Origin: Collinsella sp.
GTDB taxonomy: Bacteria; Actinomycetota; Coriobacteriia; Coriobacteriales; Coriobacteriaceae
Direction: 5' to 3'
Length of the DNA stretch: 64,000 nt
NCBI GenBank assembly: GCA_019414055.1
Contig: DXMV01000020.1
Location: 1-64,000, forward strand
Part shown: piece by piece, positions 25,918-34,695 of the stretch
Position numbering within the stretch: position 1 is the stretch's first letter
Layout: the number at the start of each line of letters is the position of its first letter
Translations under genes and position numbers: made by a program
The notes under the pieces: generated by a model
What the model was told of the DNA's origin: nothing
Seen by the model: the letters and a program-made list of their open reading frames with translations, nothing else
Databases searched by the model: none

Positions 25918-27066
25918 ATGAGTAAGAAAGAATGCATCGCGATGCTCCTCGCAGGAGGACAGGGCAGCCGATTGGGGGCACTCACCCAAAAGATCGCCAA
26001 GCCGGCGGTTAGCTTTGGTGGCAAGTTCCGCATTATCGACTTTTCGCTCTCCAACTGCTCCAACTCGGGCATCGACACGGTGGGCGTTCTGACGCAGTAC
26101 CGTCCCTACCTGCTGCATGCCTACGTGGGCTCCGGCGAGGCTTGGGATCTGGACAGCCGTGACGGCGGCGTGTCGATCCTACCGCCGTACGAGACGCAGA
26201 CCGGCGGCGCCTGGTATGCGGGCACGGCCGACGCCATTACGCAGAACCTCGACTACATCAAGGCCAACGACCCCAAGTACGTCCTGATTCTTTCGGGCGA
26301 TCACCTGTATCGCATGGACTACCGCAAGATGCTCAAGACGCACATTGAGAACAACGCCGACCTCACGGTGAGCGTTATGCCCGTGCCGTGGGAGGAGGCC
26401 AGCCGCTTTGGCATCCTGACCACCGACCCCGAGGACGGCCGCATCACCAAGTTCACCGAGAAGCCCGAGAAGCCCGATTCGAACCTTGCGTCCATGGGCA
26501 TCTACATCTTCTCGGCCGACGTGCTGATCGAGGCGCTCGAGGAGGACGCTCTGGACCAGCGCTCGAGCCACGACTTTGGCAAGGACATCATCCCCAAGCT
26601 GCTCGGCGAGAACAAGCGCCTGTACAGCTACGAGTTCCACGGCTTTTGGAAGGATGTTGGCACCATCGCCAGCTTCCACGAGACCTCGATGGACCTGCTG
26701 GGCAACAACCCCGAGTTCGATCTGTTCGACAAGAACTTCCCCATCATGTCCAACATCACCACGCGTCCGCCGCACTACATTGGCCCGGACGGCCGTCTGG
26801 ACGACTGCCTGGTCTCCAACGGCTGCAAGATCTACGGCACCGCTCGCCACTCGATCCTTTCGACCGATGTCATCATCGAGGAGCGCGCCGTGGTCGAGGA
26901 CTCCGTGCTGCTGCCGGGTGCGCACGTTAAGAGCGGCGCGCACATCTGCCGCGCTATTTTGGGCGAGAACTCCACGGTCGAAGAGGGCGTGAAGCTCGGC
27001 TCTGTCGATACCACCAAGGATACGGCCGTCGTTGGAAATGACGTCGTTATCGGGAAGGGGGAATGA
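25918..27066 (+). CDS. glgC: Glucose-1-phosphate adenylyltransferase, catalytic subunit
   Basis: A 382-residue enzyme that makes ADP-glucose, the glycogen precursor. The N-terminal nucleotidyltransferase domain has MLLAGGQGSRLGALTQKIAK, then FRIIDFSLSNCSNSG, GTADAITQN and LSGDHLYRMDY. The C-terminal left-handed beta-helix carries hexapeptide-like repeats. The site GAAGGAG is eight bases upstream of ATG. The following glgD starts four bases after the stop, so the two are co-translated; GlgC/GlgD pairs form heteromers in Gram-positive bacteria. Confidence 0.96.
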   Translation: MSKKECIAMLLAGGQGSRLGALTQKIAKPAVSFGGKFRIIDFSLSNCSNSGIDTVGVLTQYRPYLLHAYVGSGEAWDLDSRDGGVSILPPYETQTGGAWYAGTADAITQNLDYIKANDPKYVLILSGDHLYRMDYRKMLKTHIENNADLTVSVMPVPWEEASRFGILTTDPEDGRITKFTEKPEKPDSNLASMGIYIFSADVLIEALEEDALDQRSSHDFGKDIIPKLLGENKRLYSYEFHGFWKDVGTIASFHETSMDLLGNNPEFDLFDKNFPIMSNITTRPPHYIGPDGRLDDCLVSNGCKIYGTARHSILSTDVIIEERAVVEDSVLLPGAHVKSGAHICRAILGENSTVEEGVKLGSVDTTKDTAVVGNDVVIGKGE

Positions 27067-27070
27067 TCCG

Positions 27071-28198
27071 ATGATCAATCGCAAGGCCATCGGTTACATC
27101 ACCGCTAACTACTCTTCGACCTACGGCAGCGTGCTGCTCAAGGACCGCCCCATCGCGTCCGTTCCGTTTTTGGGCCGCTACCGCCTGATCGACTTCCCGC
27201 TGTCCAACATGATGAATGCCGGCATCAAGACCGTCGGTGTCGTCATGCCGGGTAACTACCGCTCGCTGATCGACCACGTGGGCTCGGGCAAGGACTGGGG
27301 CCTGGACCGCAAGAAGGGCGGCCTGTTCATGGTGCCCGGCAACGCGTATGGCACCACCAAGGGCGGCATGCGCTTCCTGCTGCGCGACATCATCTCCAAC
27401 AAGACGCTGTTCCAGCGCTCGGAGAATCCCTATGTTGTGATGATGGGCACCAACATCATCTTTAACATGGACCTCAACACCATCATCGAGGCGCACGAGA
27501 ACTCCGGCGCCCAGATGACCGTGGTGTACTGCAAGGCCACGCGCAATGTCGAAGACGAGACCAAACTCGAGATTAACGAGAACGGCCGCCTGACGGGCGT
27601 GAGCGCCGGCGTCGCGTACGGCGACAACGCCTCCATGGACTGCTGCATCGTCAACCGCGAGACGCTCCTCGAGATCATCGACCACTACCAGGCCGCCGAC
27701 TATCTGGACCTGCTCGAGGCACTCCAGGGCGACTTTGGCAACATCGACGTGTGCAGCTACGAGTACAAGGGCGAGGTCGTGGGCGTGTTTAGCGAAAAGT
27801 CGCTGTATCGCCGCAGCATGGACCTGCTCGACCAGACCGTGGCCGACCAGCTCTTCGTTCCCGAGCGCCCGATCCTGACCAAGGCTCACGACGTGCCGCC
27901 TTCGCGCTATGCGACCGGCAGCCACGCGTGCAACTCGATCATCTCGGCCGGCTGCATCATCAAGGGCACCGCGCGCAACTCGATCCTGTCGCGCGGCGTC
28001 GTGGTCGAGGAAGGTGCTTCGGTGACCAACTCGATCATCAACCAGAGCTGCATCATCAAGAGCGGCGCCCGCGTCGAGAATGCCATTCTGGACAAGAACA
28101 ACGTGGTTCCCACCAACACCGAGCTTCGCGGCACGCCCGAGAACATCCTGGTGCTGGGCAAGGCTCCGTTAACTTCCGACACCACCATCGTGCGTTAA
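27071..28198 (+). CDS. glgD: Glucose-1-phosphate adenylyltransferase, regulatory subunit GlgD
   Basis: A 375-residue GlgC paralogue. The domain order is the same, with FLGRYRLIDFPLSNMMNAG, GGMRFLLRD and a C-terminal beta-helix (HACNSIISAGCIIKGTARNS). However, the nucleotide-binding GGxGxRL loop is replaced by ITANYSSTYGSVL, so catalysis on its own is not expected. Known GlgD proteins raise the activity of GlgC in a complex. ATG at 27071 lies four bases after the glgC stop; the frame extends upstream but has no site. Confidence 0.93.
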   Translation: MINRKAIGYITANYSSTYGSVLLKDRPIASVPFLGRYRLIDFPLSNMMNAGIKTVGVVMPGNYRSLIDHVGSGKDWGLDRKKGGLFMVPGNAYGTTKGGMRFLLRDIISNKTLFQRSENPYVVMMGTNIIFNMDLNTIIEAHENSGAQMTVVYCKATRNVEDETKLEINENGRLTGVSAGVAYGDNASMDCCIVNRETLLEIIDHYQAADYLDLLEALQGDFGNIDVCSYEYKGEVVGVFSEKSLYRRSMDLLDQTVADQLFVPERPILTKAHDVPPSRYATGSHACNSIISAGCIIKGTARNSILSRGVVVEEGASVTNSIINQSCIIKSGARVENAILDKNNVVPTNTELRGTPENILVLGKAPLTSDTTIVR

Positions 28199-28229
28199 CG
28201 TTGGCACCGCAACATCGCTCGTAACATGT

Positions 28230-28265
28230 AGAATAGCCGCCCGGTTAGCGCCAGGCGGCTATTCT
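28230..28265 (+). terminator. Perfect hairpin in the leader of glgA
   Basis: AGAATAGCCGCC and GGCGGCTATTCT form a 12-bp stem with a 12-base loop. It ends 23 bases before the glgA start and lacks a U-run. It could be a weak terminator after glgD or a folding element that tunes glgA expression. Confidence 0.5.
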
Positions 28266-28288
28266 CGAATTGCAACATGGGAGACAAT

Positions 28289-30574
28289 ATGGCAGATTCC
28301 AGCAAAAAGATGCAGATCGTGTTTGCCTCGGCCGAGTGCGCACCGTTTGTTAAGACCGGTGGCCTGGGCGACGTGGCGGGCTCGCTGCCTGCGGCGCTTG
28401 TGCGAGCCGGCGCCGAGGTTATCGTGATGGTGCCCAAGTACGCCACCATCAAGGACGAGTACAAGGCGCAGATGGAGCACTTCTCCGACTTTTACGTGAG
28501 CCTGGGCTGGCGTAATGAGTACTGCGGGCTCGAGAAGCTCGAGCACGACGGCGTCACCTATATGTTCATCGACAACGAGCGCTACTTTGCGCGCGACTAT
28601 CCGTACGGCTTCTTTGATGACGGCGAGCGCTTTGCGTTCTTCTCCAAGGCCATCACCGAGAGCCTGCAGCACCTGCCGGCCGGTTTTGAGTGTGACATCC
28701 TGCACTGCAATGACTGGCAGACGGCACTGGCGCCCGTGTTCTTGCGCGAGTTCTACCAGGGCCTTCCGCTGTACGACCGCGTCAAGACCGTGTTCTCGAT
28801 CCACAACGTGGCGTTCCAGGGCCAGTTTAGCGACACCGTGATGGAGGACATCCTGGGCGTGGCGCATATACCGGCGGCCGCCTCGCAGCTGCGTTGCGAC
28901 GCCTGCAGCATCAACTACATGCTGGGCGCGCTGCGCTATGCCGATGCCATCACCACGGTGAGCCCCACCTATGCCAACGAGATCCAGACGCCCGAGTTTG
29001 GCGAGGGCCTGGACGGCGTGCTGCGCGAACGCTCCTACGCGCTGCAGGGCATCCTTAACGGCATCGACGTGGCGGGCTTTGACCCGGCGACCGACAAGCG
29101 CATTGCCGCCAACTACACGGTTGAAGACCGTTCTGGCAAGGCTGTGTGCAAGGCCAAGCTGCAGGAAGAGCTGGGGCTCGAGGTTCGCGACGACCGTCCG
29201 CTCATGGTGATGGTCACGCGCCTGACGCGCCAGAAGGGCATGGACCTGGTTATGTACGCGCTCGACCGCATCCTGGCCGGCGGCGTACAGGTGGCCGTAC
29301 TGGGTACCGGCGACCGCGACTACGAGGACGGCCTGCGCTATTTCCAGGACAAGTACCCCGGCACCATGGCCGCGCGCATCGAGTTTGATCCGGCGCTGTC
29401 GCAGCGCATGTACGCCGCCGCCGACATGTTCCTGATGCCTTCGAAGTTTGAGCCCTGCGGCCTGTCGCAGATCATCGCCATGCGCTACGGCACCCTGCCC
29501 ATCGTGCGCGAGACCGGCGGTCTGAAGGATACCGTGCAGCCGTACAACGAGTTTACCGGCGAGGGAACGGGCTTCTCGTTTAGCAACTTTAACGGCGACG
29601 AGATGGGCGACGCCGTGTTCCGCGCGGCACGCCTGTTCTGGGACAACCGCGATGCCTGGAACCAGCTGGTCACGCAGGCCATGAGCCAGGACTTTAGCTG
29701 GACGCGCTCGGCCGACAAGTATCTGGACCTGTACTTCTTTATGCATCCGGAGATTGAGAGGCCGGCGGCTGTTGTCGACGAGCCTGAGGCTGTTGCTGAG
29801 CCGGTGGCCGCTGAGGAACCCAAGGCCGAAGAGAAGCCGGTTGAAGCTGAGCCCGTTAAGGCCGAGTCTGAGGTGAAGGTCGAGGCTACTCCCAAGCCCG
29901 AGCCCGAGGTGAAGCCTGCAGCGAAGCCTGCGGCAAAGAAGACCGCGACTCGTAAGACGACGGCTAAGAAGACCACGACCACGAAGGCCGCTGCGAGCAA
30001 GACCACCGCTGCCAAAACAACGACCACGCGCAAGCGCACCACCGCAGCTGCCAAGAAGGCCGCCGAGTCCGAGGCTGCTCCCGAGGTAAAGGCTGAGGCT
30101 GCCGCCGAGGCAAAGCCTGCGGCAAAGGCTCCGGCCAAGACCGCTGCCAAGAAGACGACCGCGACCAAGAGCACAACCAAGACCCCTGCCGCCAAGAAGG
30201 CTACAGCTACAAAGGCGACGGCTACCAAGGCCACTACAACGAAGGCTGCCCCCAAGGCGGCCGAAAAGCCGGCCGCCAAGGTCGAGGAGACACCTGCCGA
30301 GACCAAGGCGGAGGCAACCGTCGAGGCCAAGCCCGCCGCCAAGACCACCACGCGCAAGCGCACGTCGGCAACCAAGAAGACAACGGCAAAGACCGCAACT
30401 CCCAAGGCAGAGACTAAGCCCGCTGCTGCCAAAGAGGAGCCCAAGGCCGAGGTAAAGGCCAAGCCCGAGCCCGCCAAGAAGGCCCCGGTCTCCCCCGCCG
30501 CTCCCACTGAGGAAAAGGCTCAGACCAAGAAGACCTCCGTACGCAAGGCAACGGCCACCCGCAAGCGCCGCTAG
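28289..30574 (+). CDS. glgA: Glycogen synthase with a 270-residue histone-like tail
   Basis: 761 residues. Residues 1-490 are a complete GT5 glycogen synthase using ADP-glucose: ECAPFVKTGGLGDVAGSLP (donor-binding KTGGL), ILHCNDWQTA, MVTRLTRQKGMDLVMYAL and LMPSKFEPCGLSQIIAMRYG. Residues about 491-761 are a low-complexity tail. It opens with an acidic E/P/V-rich part (EPKAEEKPVEAEPVKAE) and continues with Lys/Ala/Thr repeats such as TTAKKTTTTKAAASKTT and ends basic. Usual GlgA is about 480 residues. The tail stays in frame with the same GC-rich codon use, so it is not an artefact of a lost stop. ATG at 28289 follows GGGAG. Confidence 0.94.
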   Translation: MADSSKKMQIVFASAECAPFVKTGGLGDVAGSLPAALVRAGAEVIVMVPKYATIKDEYKAQMEHFSDFYVSLGWRNEYCGLEKLEHDGVTYMFIDNERYFARDYPYGFFDDGERFAFFSKAITESLQHLPAGFECDILHCNDWQTALAPVFLREFYQGLPLYDRVKTVFSIHNVAFQGQFSDTVMEDILGVAHIPAAASQLRCDACSINYMLGALRYADAITTVSPTYANEIQTPEFGEGLDGVLRERSYALQGILNGIDVAGFDPATDKRIAANYTVEDRSGKAVCKAKLQEELGLEVRDDRPLMVMVTRLTRQKGMDLVMYALDRILAGGVQVAVLGTGDRDYEDGLRYFQDKYPGTMAARIEFDPALSQRMYAAADMFLMPSKFEPCGLSQIIAMRYGTLPIVRETGGLKDTVQPYNEFTGEGTGFSFSNFNGDEMGDAVFRAARLFWDNRDAWNQLVTQAMSQDFSWTRSADKYLDLYFFMHPEIERPAAVVDEPEAVAEPVAAEEPKAEEKPVEAEPVKAESEVKVEATPKPEPEVKPAAKPAAKKTATRKTTAKKTTTTKAAASKTTAAKTTTTRKRTTAAAKKAAESEAAPEVKAEAAAEAKPAAKAPAKTAAKKTTATKSTTKTPAAKKATATKATATKATTTKAAPKAAEKPAAKVEETPAETKAEATVEAKPAAKTTTRKRTSATKKTTAKTATPKAETKPAAAKEEPKAEVKAKPEPAKKAPVSPAAPTEEKAQTKKTSVRKATATRKRR

Positions 30575-30611
30575 CCCACAGACGATCTAAAACCTAATCA
30601 AAACACCAAAC

Positions 30612-30638
30612 AAGGGGCGCTCCAACCGGGCGCCCCTT
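30612..30638 (+). terminator. Terminator after glgA
   Basis: AAGGGGCGC and GCGCCCCTT form a 9-bp stem with a 9-base loop, followed by CTCTGTAG. It closes the glgB-glgA transcript. Confidence 0.75.
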
Positions 30639-30650
30639 CTCTGTAGATAG

Positions 30651-30694
30651 TTGGTAAAACGATTTTCTAGGACAACCGTTCGCCGATGGTAAAC
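30651..30694 (+). promoter_or_regulatory. Putative operator upstream of the GH13-GH77 gene
   Basis: TTGGTAAAAC at 30651-30660 is followed by a degraded inverse half (GATTTTCTA), and TGGTAAAC recurs at 30687-30694. These match the half-sites in front of glgB, so one regulator may control both transcripts. Confidence 0.5.
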
Positions 30695-30793
30695 GGATGT
30701 TGTTTATACACCCTGTGTACAACAGATATACTTATAACCTGTGCGTAAAGCCCATGGCCAGCAGGCCATGATTCTATTGAACTGGACCGTACT

Positions 30794-33700
30794 ATGAGAT
30801 TGATTCACAACAGCCGTCTGCCGCAGTTTCGCACTCCGTTTGGCGCTGTGACCACTGGAACTTCCGTTGCTCTCTCGGTAATTTTGGAGGATGCCGATCC
30901 CAACCAGGCAACGCTTACGCTGCGCACTTGGGTCGATGAGATCGGTGAGTCTCTGTATCCCATGACGCACGAGGGCGACGGCATATTTACCGTAGAGCTT
31001 GAGTGCACCGAGCCCTGTCTTATCTGGTACAGCTTTATCTGCAATATCGAGGGCCAGCCCGAGGTTCGCCTGGGCGCACCGCAGGGCCGCACCGGCGGCG
31101 AGGGCGTAACCTACGACTACGCCGAAGTGCCATCCTTCCAGATTACCGTCTACAAACACCGCGAGAACCGCCCCACCTGGTACGAGCGCGGCATGGTGTA
31201 CCAGATCTTCCCCGACCGCTATGCCCGCGACGAAAACTGGCGCGAGCGCACGCTGGCCGAGGTTGAAAAACCGCGCAACGGAATCCAGCGCCGCATGATC
31301 GAGGACTGGAACGAGCCGCCCGTGTACGAGCGCGCCGAGGACGGCTCAATCAAGACCTGGGACTTCTACGGCGGCTCGCTCAAGGGTATCCAAAATGACC
31401 TGCCCCGCATCGCGGAGCTGGGCTTCACGGCCATCTACCTCAACCCCATCTTTGAGGCCGCGAGCAACCACCGCTACGACACGGCCGACTACACCAAGAT
31501 CGACCCGATCCTGGGCACCGAGCAGGACTTTACCGAGCTGTGCCAGGCAGCCGAGAAGCTGGGCATCTCCATCATCCTGGACGGCGTCTTTAACCATACG
31601 GGCGATGACTCGATCTATTTCAACCGCTACGGCAACTACCCCGGCGTGGGCGCGTGGCAGAGCGAGGATTCGCCGTGGCGCGATGCGTTTTATTTCCACG
31701 AGGACGGCTCGTACGACTGCTGGTGGGGCGTGGGCAACATGCCCGCCATCAATGAGAGCTCCGAGCTGGTACGCGAGCGGCTCCTGGGCAAGGATGGCGT
31801 GATCCGTAAATGGCTACGTGCCGGCGCTCATGGCTGGCGCCTGGACGTCGCCGACGAGCTTTCGGACGATTTCCTAGCCGAGATCAAGAAGGCCGTACTT
31901 GCCGAAAAGCCTGATGCGCTGTTGCTCGGCGAAGTCTGGGAAGACGCCTCAAACAAAATTAGCTACGGCCATCTGCGCCGCTATCTGCAGGGATCCGAGC
32001 TGGACTCTGCTATGGATTACCCCTTCCGCGACATGGTCATCGGCTTTTTGATGGGCTACAAGAACGCCTACGAGGCCGCCGAGGATATCGAGACCCTGCG
32101 CGAGAACTACCCGAGCGAGGCATTGTCCTGCGCGCTCAACCTGCTGTCGAGCCACGACCGCCCGCGCATCATCTCGGTGCTCGGCGGCGGCCCCGACGAG
32201 TCGCAGCTACCCGAGCGCGAGCGCAGCAAGTGGCGTCTGGACGAGAACTCGATGGGCCTGGCCAAGAGCCGTTTTTGGCTTGCAACGCTCATGCAGATGA
32301 CCTTCCCCGGCGTGCCTTCGATCTACTACGGCGACGAATACGGCCTGGAGGGCCTTACCGATCCGGGCAACCGCCGCACCCTGCCGACCAAGGACCAACT
32401 GCACGACTTCGACACGCTGGCTATTGTCAAGAACGCCTCCGCCGTACGCCGCGCACTGCCGTTTATGATCGACGGCGAGATTAAGGCCTTCGCGCTCAAC
32501 GATGAGGTGCTGGCCTACAACCGCACGGGCAAGGATGGCGAGTCCGCGACGGTTATCATCAACCGCAGCCTGCGCAATTCGCACCGCGTGACGATTCCGG
32601 CGCTCGGCGAATGCGCGAGTGACGTCATCAGCGGTCACGAGTGCGAGATCCACAACGGTACGGTCACGCTCGATCTGTATCCGCTGGGCTCGTCGATCAT
32701 CTATCATCATGCCGAGCAGCGCCTGCAGGAGCCGCTCGATCACGGCGCGGGCGTCGTGTGCCACATCACCTCGGTGCCGACCGATGACGGCAAGCCCGGC
32801 ACGATCGGCGCACCCACGCGTCGCTTTATCGACCATCTGTCCGCTATGGGCATGCGCTACTGGCAGGTCCTGCCTGTCAACCCGACGGACTTCTTCCGCT
32901 CCCCATACGCTGGGCCTTCGGCTTTTGCGGGCAATGTTGACCTGCTGCCCGAGAGCAAAGTGGAACTGGCGGCCGACTTTGAGACTTGGAAGGCCCGTGG
33001 CGGCGAGGATGCAGACCCGCTCTACACGGCGTTTAAACATCGCAACGCCGATTGGCTCGAGAAGTACTGCGTCTACATGGCCGTCAAGAAGTACTTTGAA
33101 GGTGAATCGCGTCACGATTGGCCGGCCGATGTCGCGCGCTACAACGAGCATCTGATTGACGACAAGCGTTTCCACGACGAGGCAGAGCTGCAGGCGTACA
33201 TGCAGTACCGCTTTGACCTTGCCTGGTGCGAGCTCATGAACTATGCGCACAAGAAGGGCATCGAGGTCATCGGCGACATTCCCATGTACGTTTCGGACGA
33301 TTCGGCCGACGCGTGGAGCGAGCCCGAAAACTTCTGGCTTTCCGATACCGGCAAGGCAATCGAGATCTCCGGTGCGCCGCCCGATAACTTTGCGCCCGAG
33401 GGCCAGGTGTGGGGCAATCCGACGTTCCGCTGGGACCACATGAAGCAGAACGGCTACCGCTGGTGGATGGACCGCCTGCGTCGCGCGTTCTCGCTCTACG
33501 ACCGTGTGCGCCTGGACCACTTCCTGGGCTTCCACAGCTACTTTAGCATTCCCGCAGGCAAGGCCTGCGCCGACGGCCGCTGGCTGGCGGGTCCGGGCAA
33601 GGACCTGTTCCAAACCGCCTTTGACGAGCTGGGTCCGCTCAACTTTATCGCCGAGGACCTAGGCTACCTGACGCCCGGTGTTCGCGCCATGGCTTCGACC

Positions 33701-34090
33701 TGCGGCTTCCCCGGCATGGACGTGCTGGAGTTTAGCGATTACGACGTTCGCTGCGGCGTGTGTCCCACGCCGGGCAAGATTCTATACACCTCGACGCACG
33801 ATACGTCGACGCTCGCCGGTTGGTGCACGCGCTCCTTCGCAGGCGGCGACGAGCCGAGCGGTGTTGAGGTGGCGGCCAAGCTGATGAACGACGCGCTGGC
33901 AAGCGACGCTCCCCTGGTGATGATGCCGCTGCAGGATGTCCTGGGGCTTGGCGACGATGCACGCATGAACGTGCCGGGCGTGGCCACGGGCAACTGGACC
34001 TGGCAGGCCGACGAGGCCGACGTTGCGGCCGCCGAGGGCAAAACTGCACAGCTCCTGCGCAACACCCATAGATTCTGGGGCGAAGCGTGA
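30794..34090 (+). CDS. Fused GH13 alpha-glucan hydrolase and GH77 4-alpha-glucanotransferase
   Basis: A 1098-residue cytoplasmic enzyme. Residues about 1-115 form a beta-rich N-terminal domain. Residues about 130-640 are a GH13 barrel: GMVYQIFPDRYARD, LDGVFNHTGDDS, nucleophile Asp in HGWRLDVADE, acid Glu in LLGEVWEDAS and NLLSSHDRPR, close to neopullulanase/maltodextrin glucosidase. Residues about 650-1098 are MalQ-like GH77: RYWQVLPVNPTDFFRSPYAG, VRLDHFLGFHSYF (near 905), FIAEDLGYLT and STHDTSTLAG. One chain could debranch or cleave maltodextrins and pass fragments to disproportionation. Both active sites look complete. The ribosome binding site is weak. Confidence 0.92.
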   Translation: MRLIHNSRLPQFRTPFGAVTTGTSVALSVILEDADPNQATLTLRTWVDEIGESLYPMTHEGDGIFTVELECTEPCLIWYSFICNIEGQPEVRLGAPQGRTGGEGVTYDYAEVPSFQITVYKHRENRPTWYERGMVYQIFPDRYARDENWRERTLAEVEKPRNGIQRRMIEDWNEPPVYERAEDGSIKTWDFYGGSLKGIQNDLPRIAELGFTAIYLNPIFEAASNHRYDTADYTKIDPILGTEQDFTELCQAAEKLGISIILDGVFNHTGDDSIYFNRYGNYPGVGAWQSEDSPWRDAFYFHEDGSYDCWWGVGNMPAINESSELVRERLLGKDGVIRKWLRAGAHGWRLDVADELSDDFLAEIKKAVLAEKPDALLLGEVWEDASNKISYGHLRRYLQGSELDSAMDYPFRDMVIGFLMGYKNAYEAAEDIETLRENYPSEALSCALNLLSSHDRPRIISVLGGGPDESQLPERERSKWRLDENSMGLAKSRFWLATLMQMTFPGVPSIYYGDEYGLEGLTDPGNRRTLPTKDQLHDFDTLAIVKNASAVRRALPFMIDGEIKAFALNDEVLAYNRTGKDGESATVIINRSLRNSHRVTIPALGECASDVISGHECEIHNGTVTLDLYPLGSSIIYHHAEQRLQEPLDHGAGVVCHITSVPTDDGKPGTIGAPTRRFIDHLSAMGMRYWQVLPVNPTDFFRSPYAGPSAFAGNVDLLPESKVELAADFETWKARGGEDADPLYTAFKHRNADWLEKYCVYMAVKKYFEGESRHDWPADVARYNEHLIDDKRFHDEAELQAYMQYRFDLAWCELMNYAHKKGIEVIGDIPMYVSDDSADAWSEPENFWLSDTGKAIEISGAPPDNFAPEGQVWGNPTFRWDHMKQNGYRWWMDRLRRAFSLYDRVRLDHFLGFHSYFSIPAGKACADGRWLAGPGKDLFQTAFDELGPLNFIAEDLGYLTPGVRAMASTCGFPGMDVLEFSDYDVRCGVCPTPGKILYTSTHDTSTLAGWCTRSFAGGDEPSGVEVAAKLMNDALASDAPLVMMPLQDVLGLGDDARMNVPGVATGNWTWQADEADVAAAEGKTAQLLRNTHRFWGEA

Positions 34091-34134
34091 TAAAACCCCC
34101 GATATAGGGTACAGTTACAGCTGTTTGAATTTAT

Positions 34135-34156
34135 GCGGGCAGAGCGATCTGCCCGC
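34135..34156 (+). terminator. Terminator after the GH13-GH77 gene
   Basis: GCGGGCAGA and TCTGCCCGC form a 9-bp stem with a GCGA loop, followed by TTTGTGC. It lies only 22 bases before the next start codon. Confidence 0.65.
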
Positions 34157-34178
34157 TTTGTGCTGAAAAGGAAGTATT

Positions 34179-34415
34179 ATGGCGCGCTACGATTACAAGT
34201 GCTCGAGCTGCGGCAACGTATTTGAGGTTGAGCATCCCATGTCCGAGACCCCCGAGGTCGTGTGCCCGAGCTGCGGCGCTCCGGCGGCCAAGACGTTCTC
34301 GGCCAGCGGCATCAAGTTTGAGGGCAGCGGCTTCTACAACACCGACCAGCGCAGCGGTGGTTCCAGCACCAGCGCCACCAGCGGCTGCTGCGCCAACTGC
34401 CCACACAGCCACTAA
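34179..34415 (+). CDS. FmdB-type zinc ribbon protein
   Basis: A 78-residue protein with the FmdB zinc-ribbon pattern: YDYKCSSCGNVFEVEHPMSE with one CxxC pair, then VCPSCGAPAAKTFSASGIKF with the second. The C-terminus is a flexible Gly/Ser/Thr stretch ending in a Cys/His cluster (CCANCPHSH) that could bind another metal. The family role is unclear; it was first noted as a putative regulator. AAAAGGAAG precedes the ATG. Probably monocistronic, with a hairpin right after it. Confidence 0.85.
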   Translation: MARYDYKCSSCGNVFEVEHPMSETPEVVCPSCGAPAAKTFSASGIKFEGSGFYNTDQRSGGSSTSATSGCCANCPHSH

Positions 34416-34454
34416 CAGCCGAGCGGTCTCGTTGCCATGTGAGTAGTCAATTTG

Positions 34455-34477
34455 GGGCCGTGCCACGAAAACGGCCC
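34455..34477 (+). terminator. Hairpin after the FmdB-type gene
   Basis: GGGCCGT and ACGGCCC form a 7-bp stem with a 9-base loop, 40 bases past the stop. There is no clear U-run. Confidence 0.4.
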
Positions 34478-34605
34478 ATCTACTACGTTTGACACGTATT
34501 GGTCGAGCATAGCCGCCTTTTTACAAAATCGACGAGCCGTCTACCTGCGGTTTTGATTTCACAAAATTCGGCATGAATGAGGACAACCGGTTAAACGTAG
34601 TAGAT
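34478..34605. repeat. 128-bp intergenic element with 13-bp inverted ends
   Basis: ATCTACTACGTTT at 34478-34490 is repeated inverted at 34593-34605. The interior has no coding potential and contains a run TTTTTACAAAATCG. It looks like a small repeat or miniature element, but only one copy is in the window. Confidence 0.5.
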
Positions 34606-34654
34606 AACCACATTTCATGGCGAACGAATCGAAGAGGCACAAAGTAGCTAAAAT

Positions 34655-34690
34655 AGCCCCGTCCCAAATTAGCTGATTTGGGACGGGGCT
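34655..34690 (-). terminator. Terminator of the rsmB transcript (probably bidirectional)
   Basis: AGCCCCGTCCCAAAT and its complement form a perfect 15-bp stem with a 6-base loop, followed on the minus strand by ATTTTAGC. The left part recurs near 55095-55129. Confidence 0.75.
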
Positions 34691-34695
34691 TCGAT

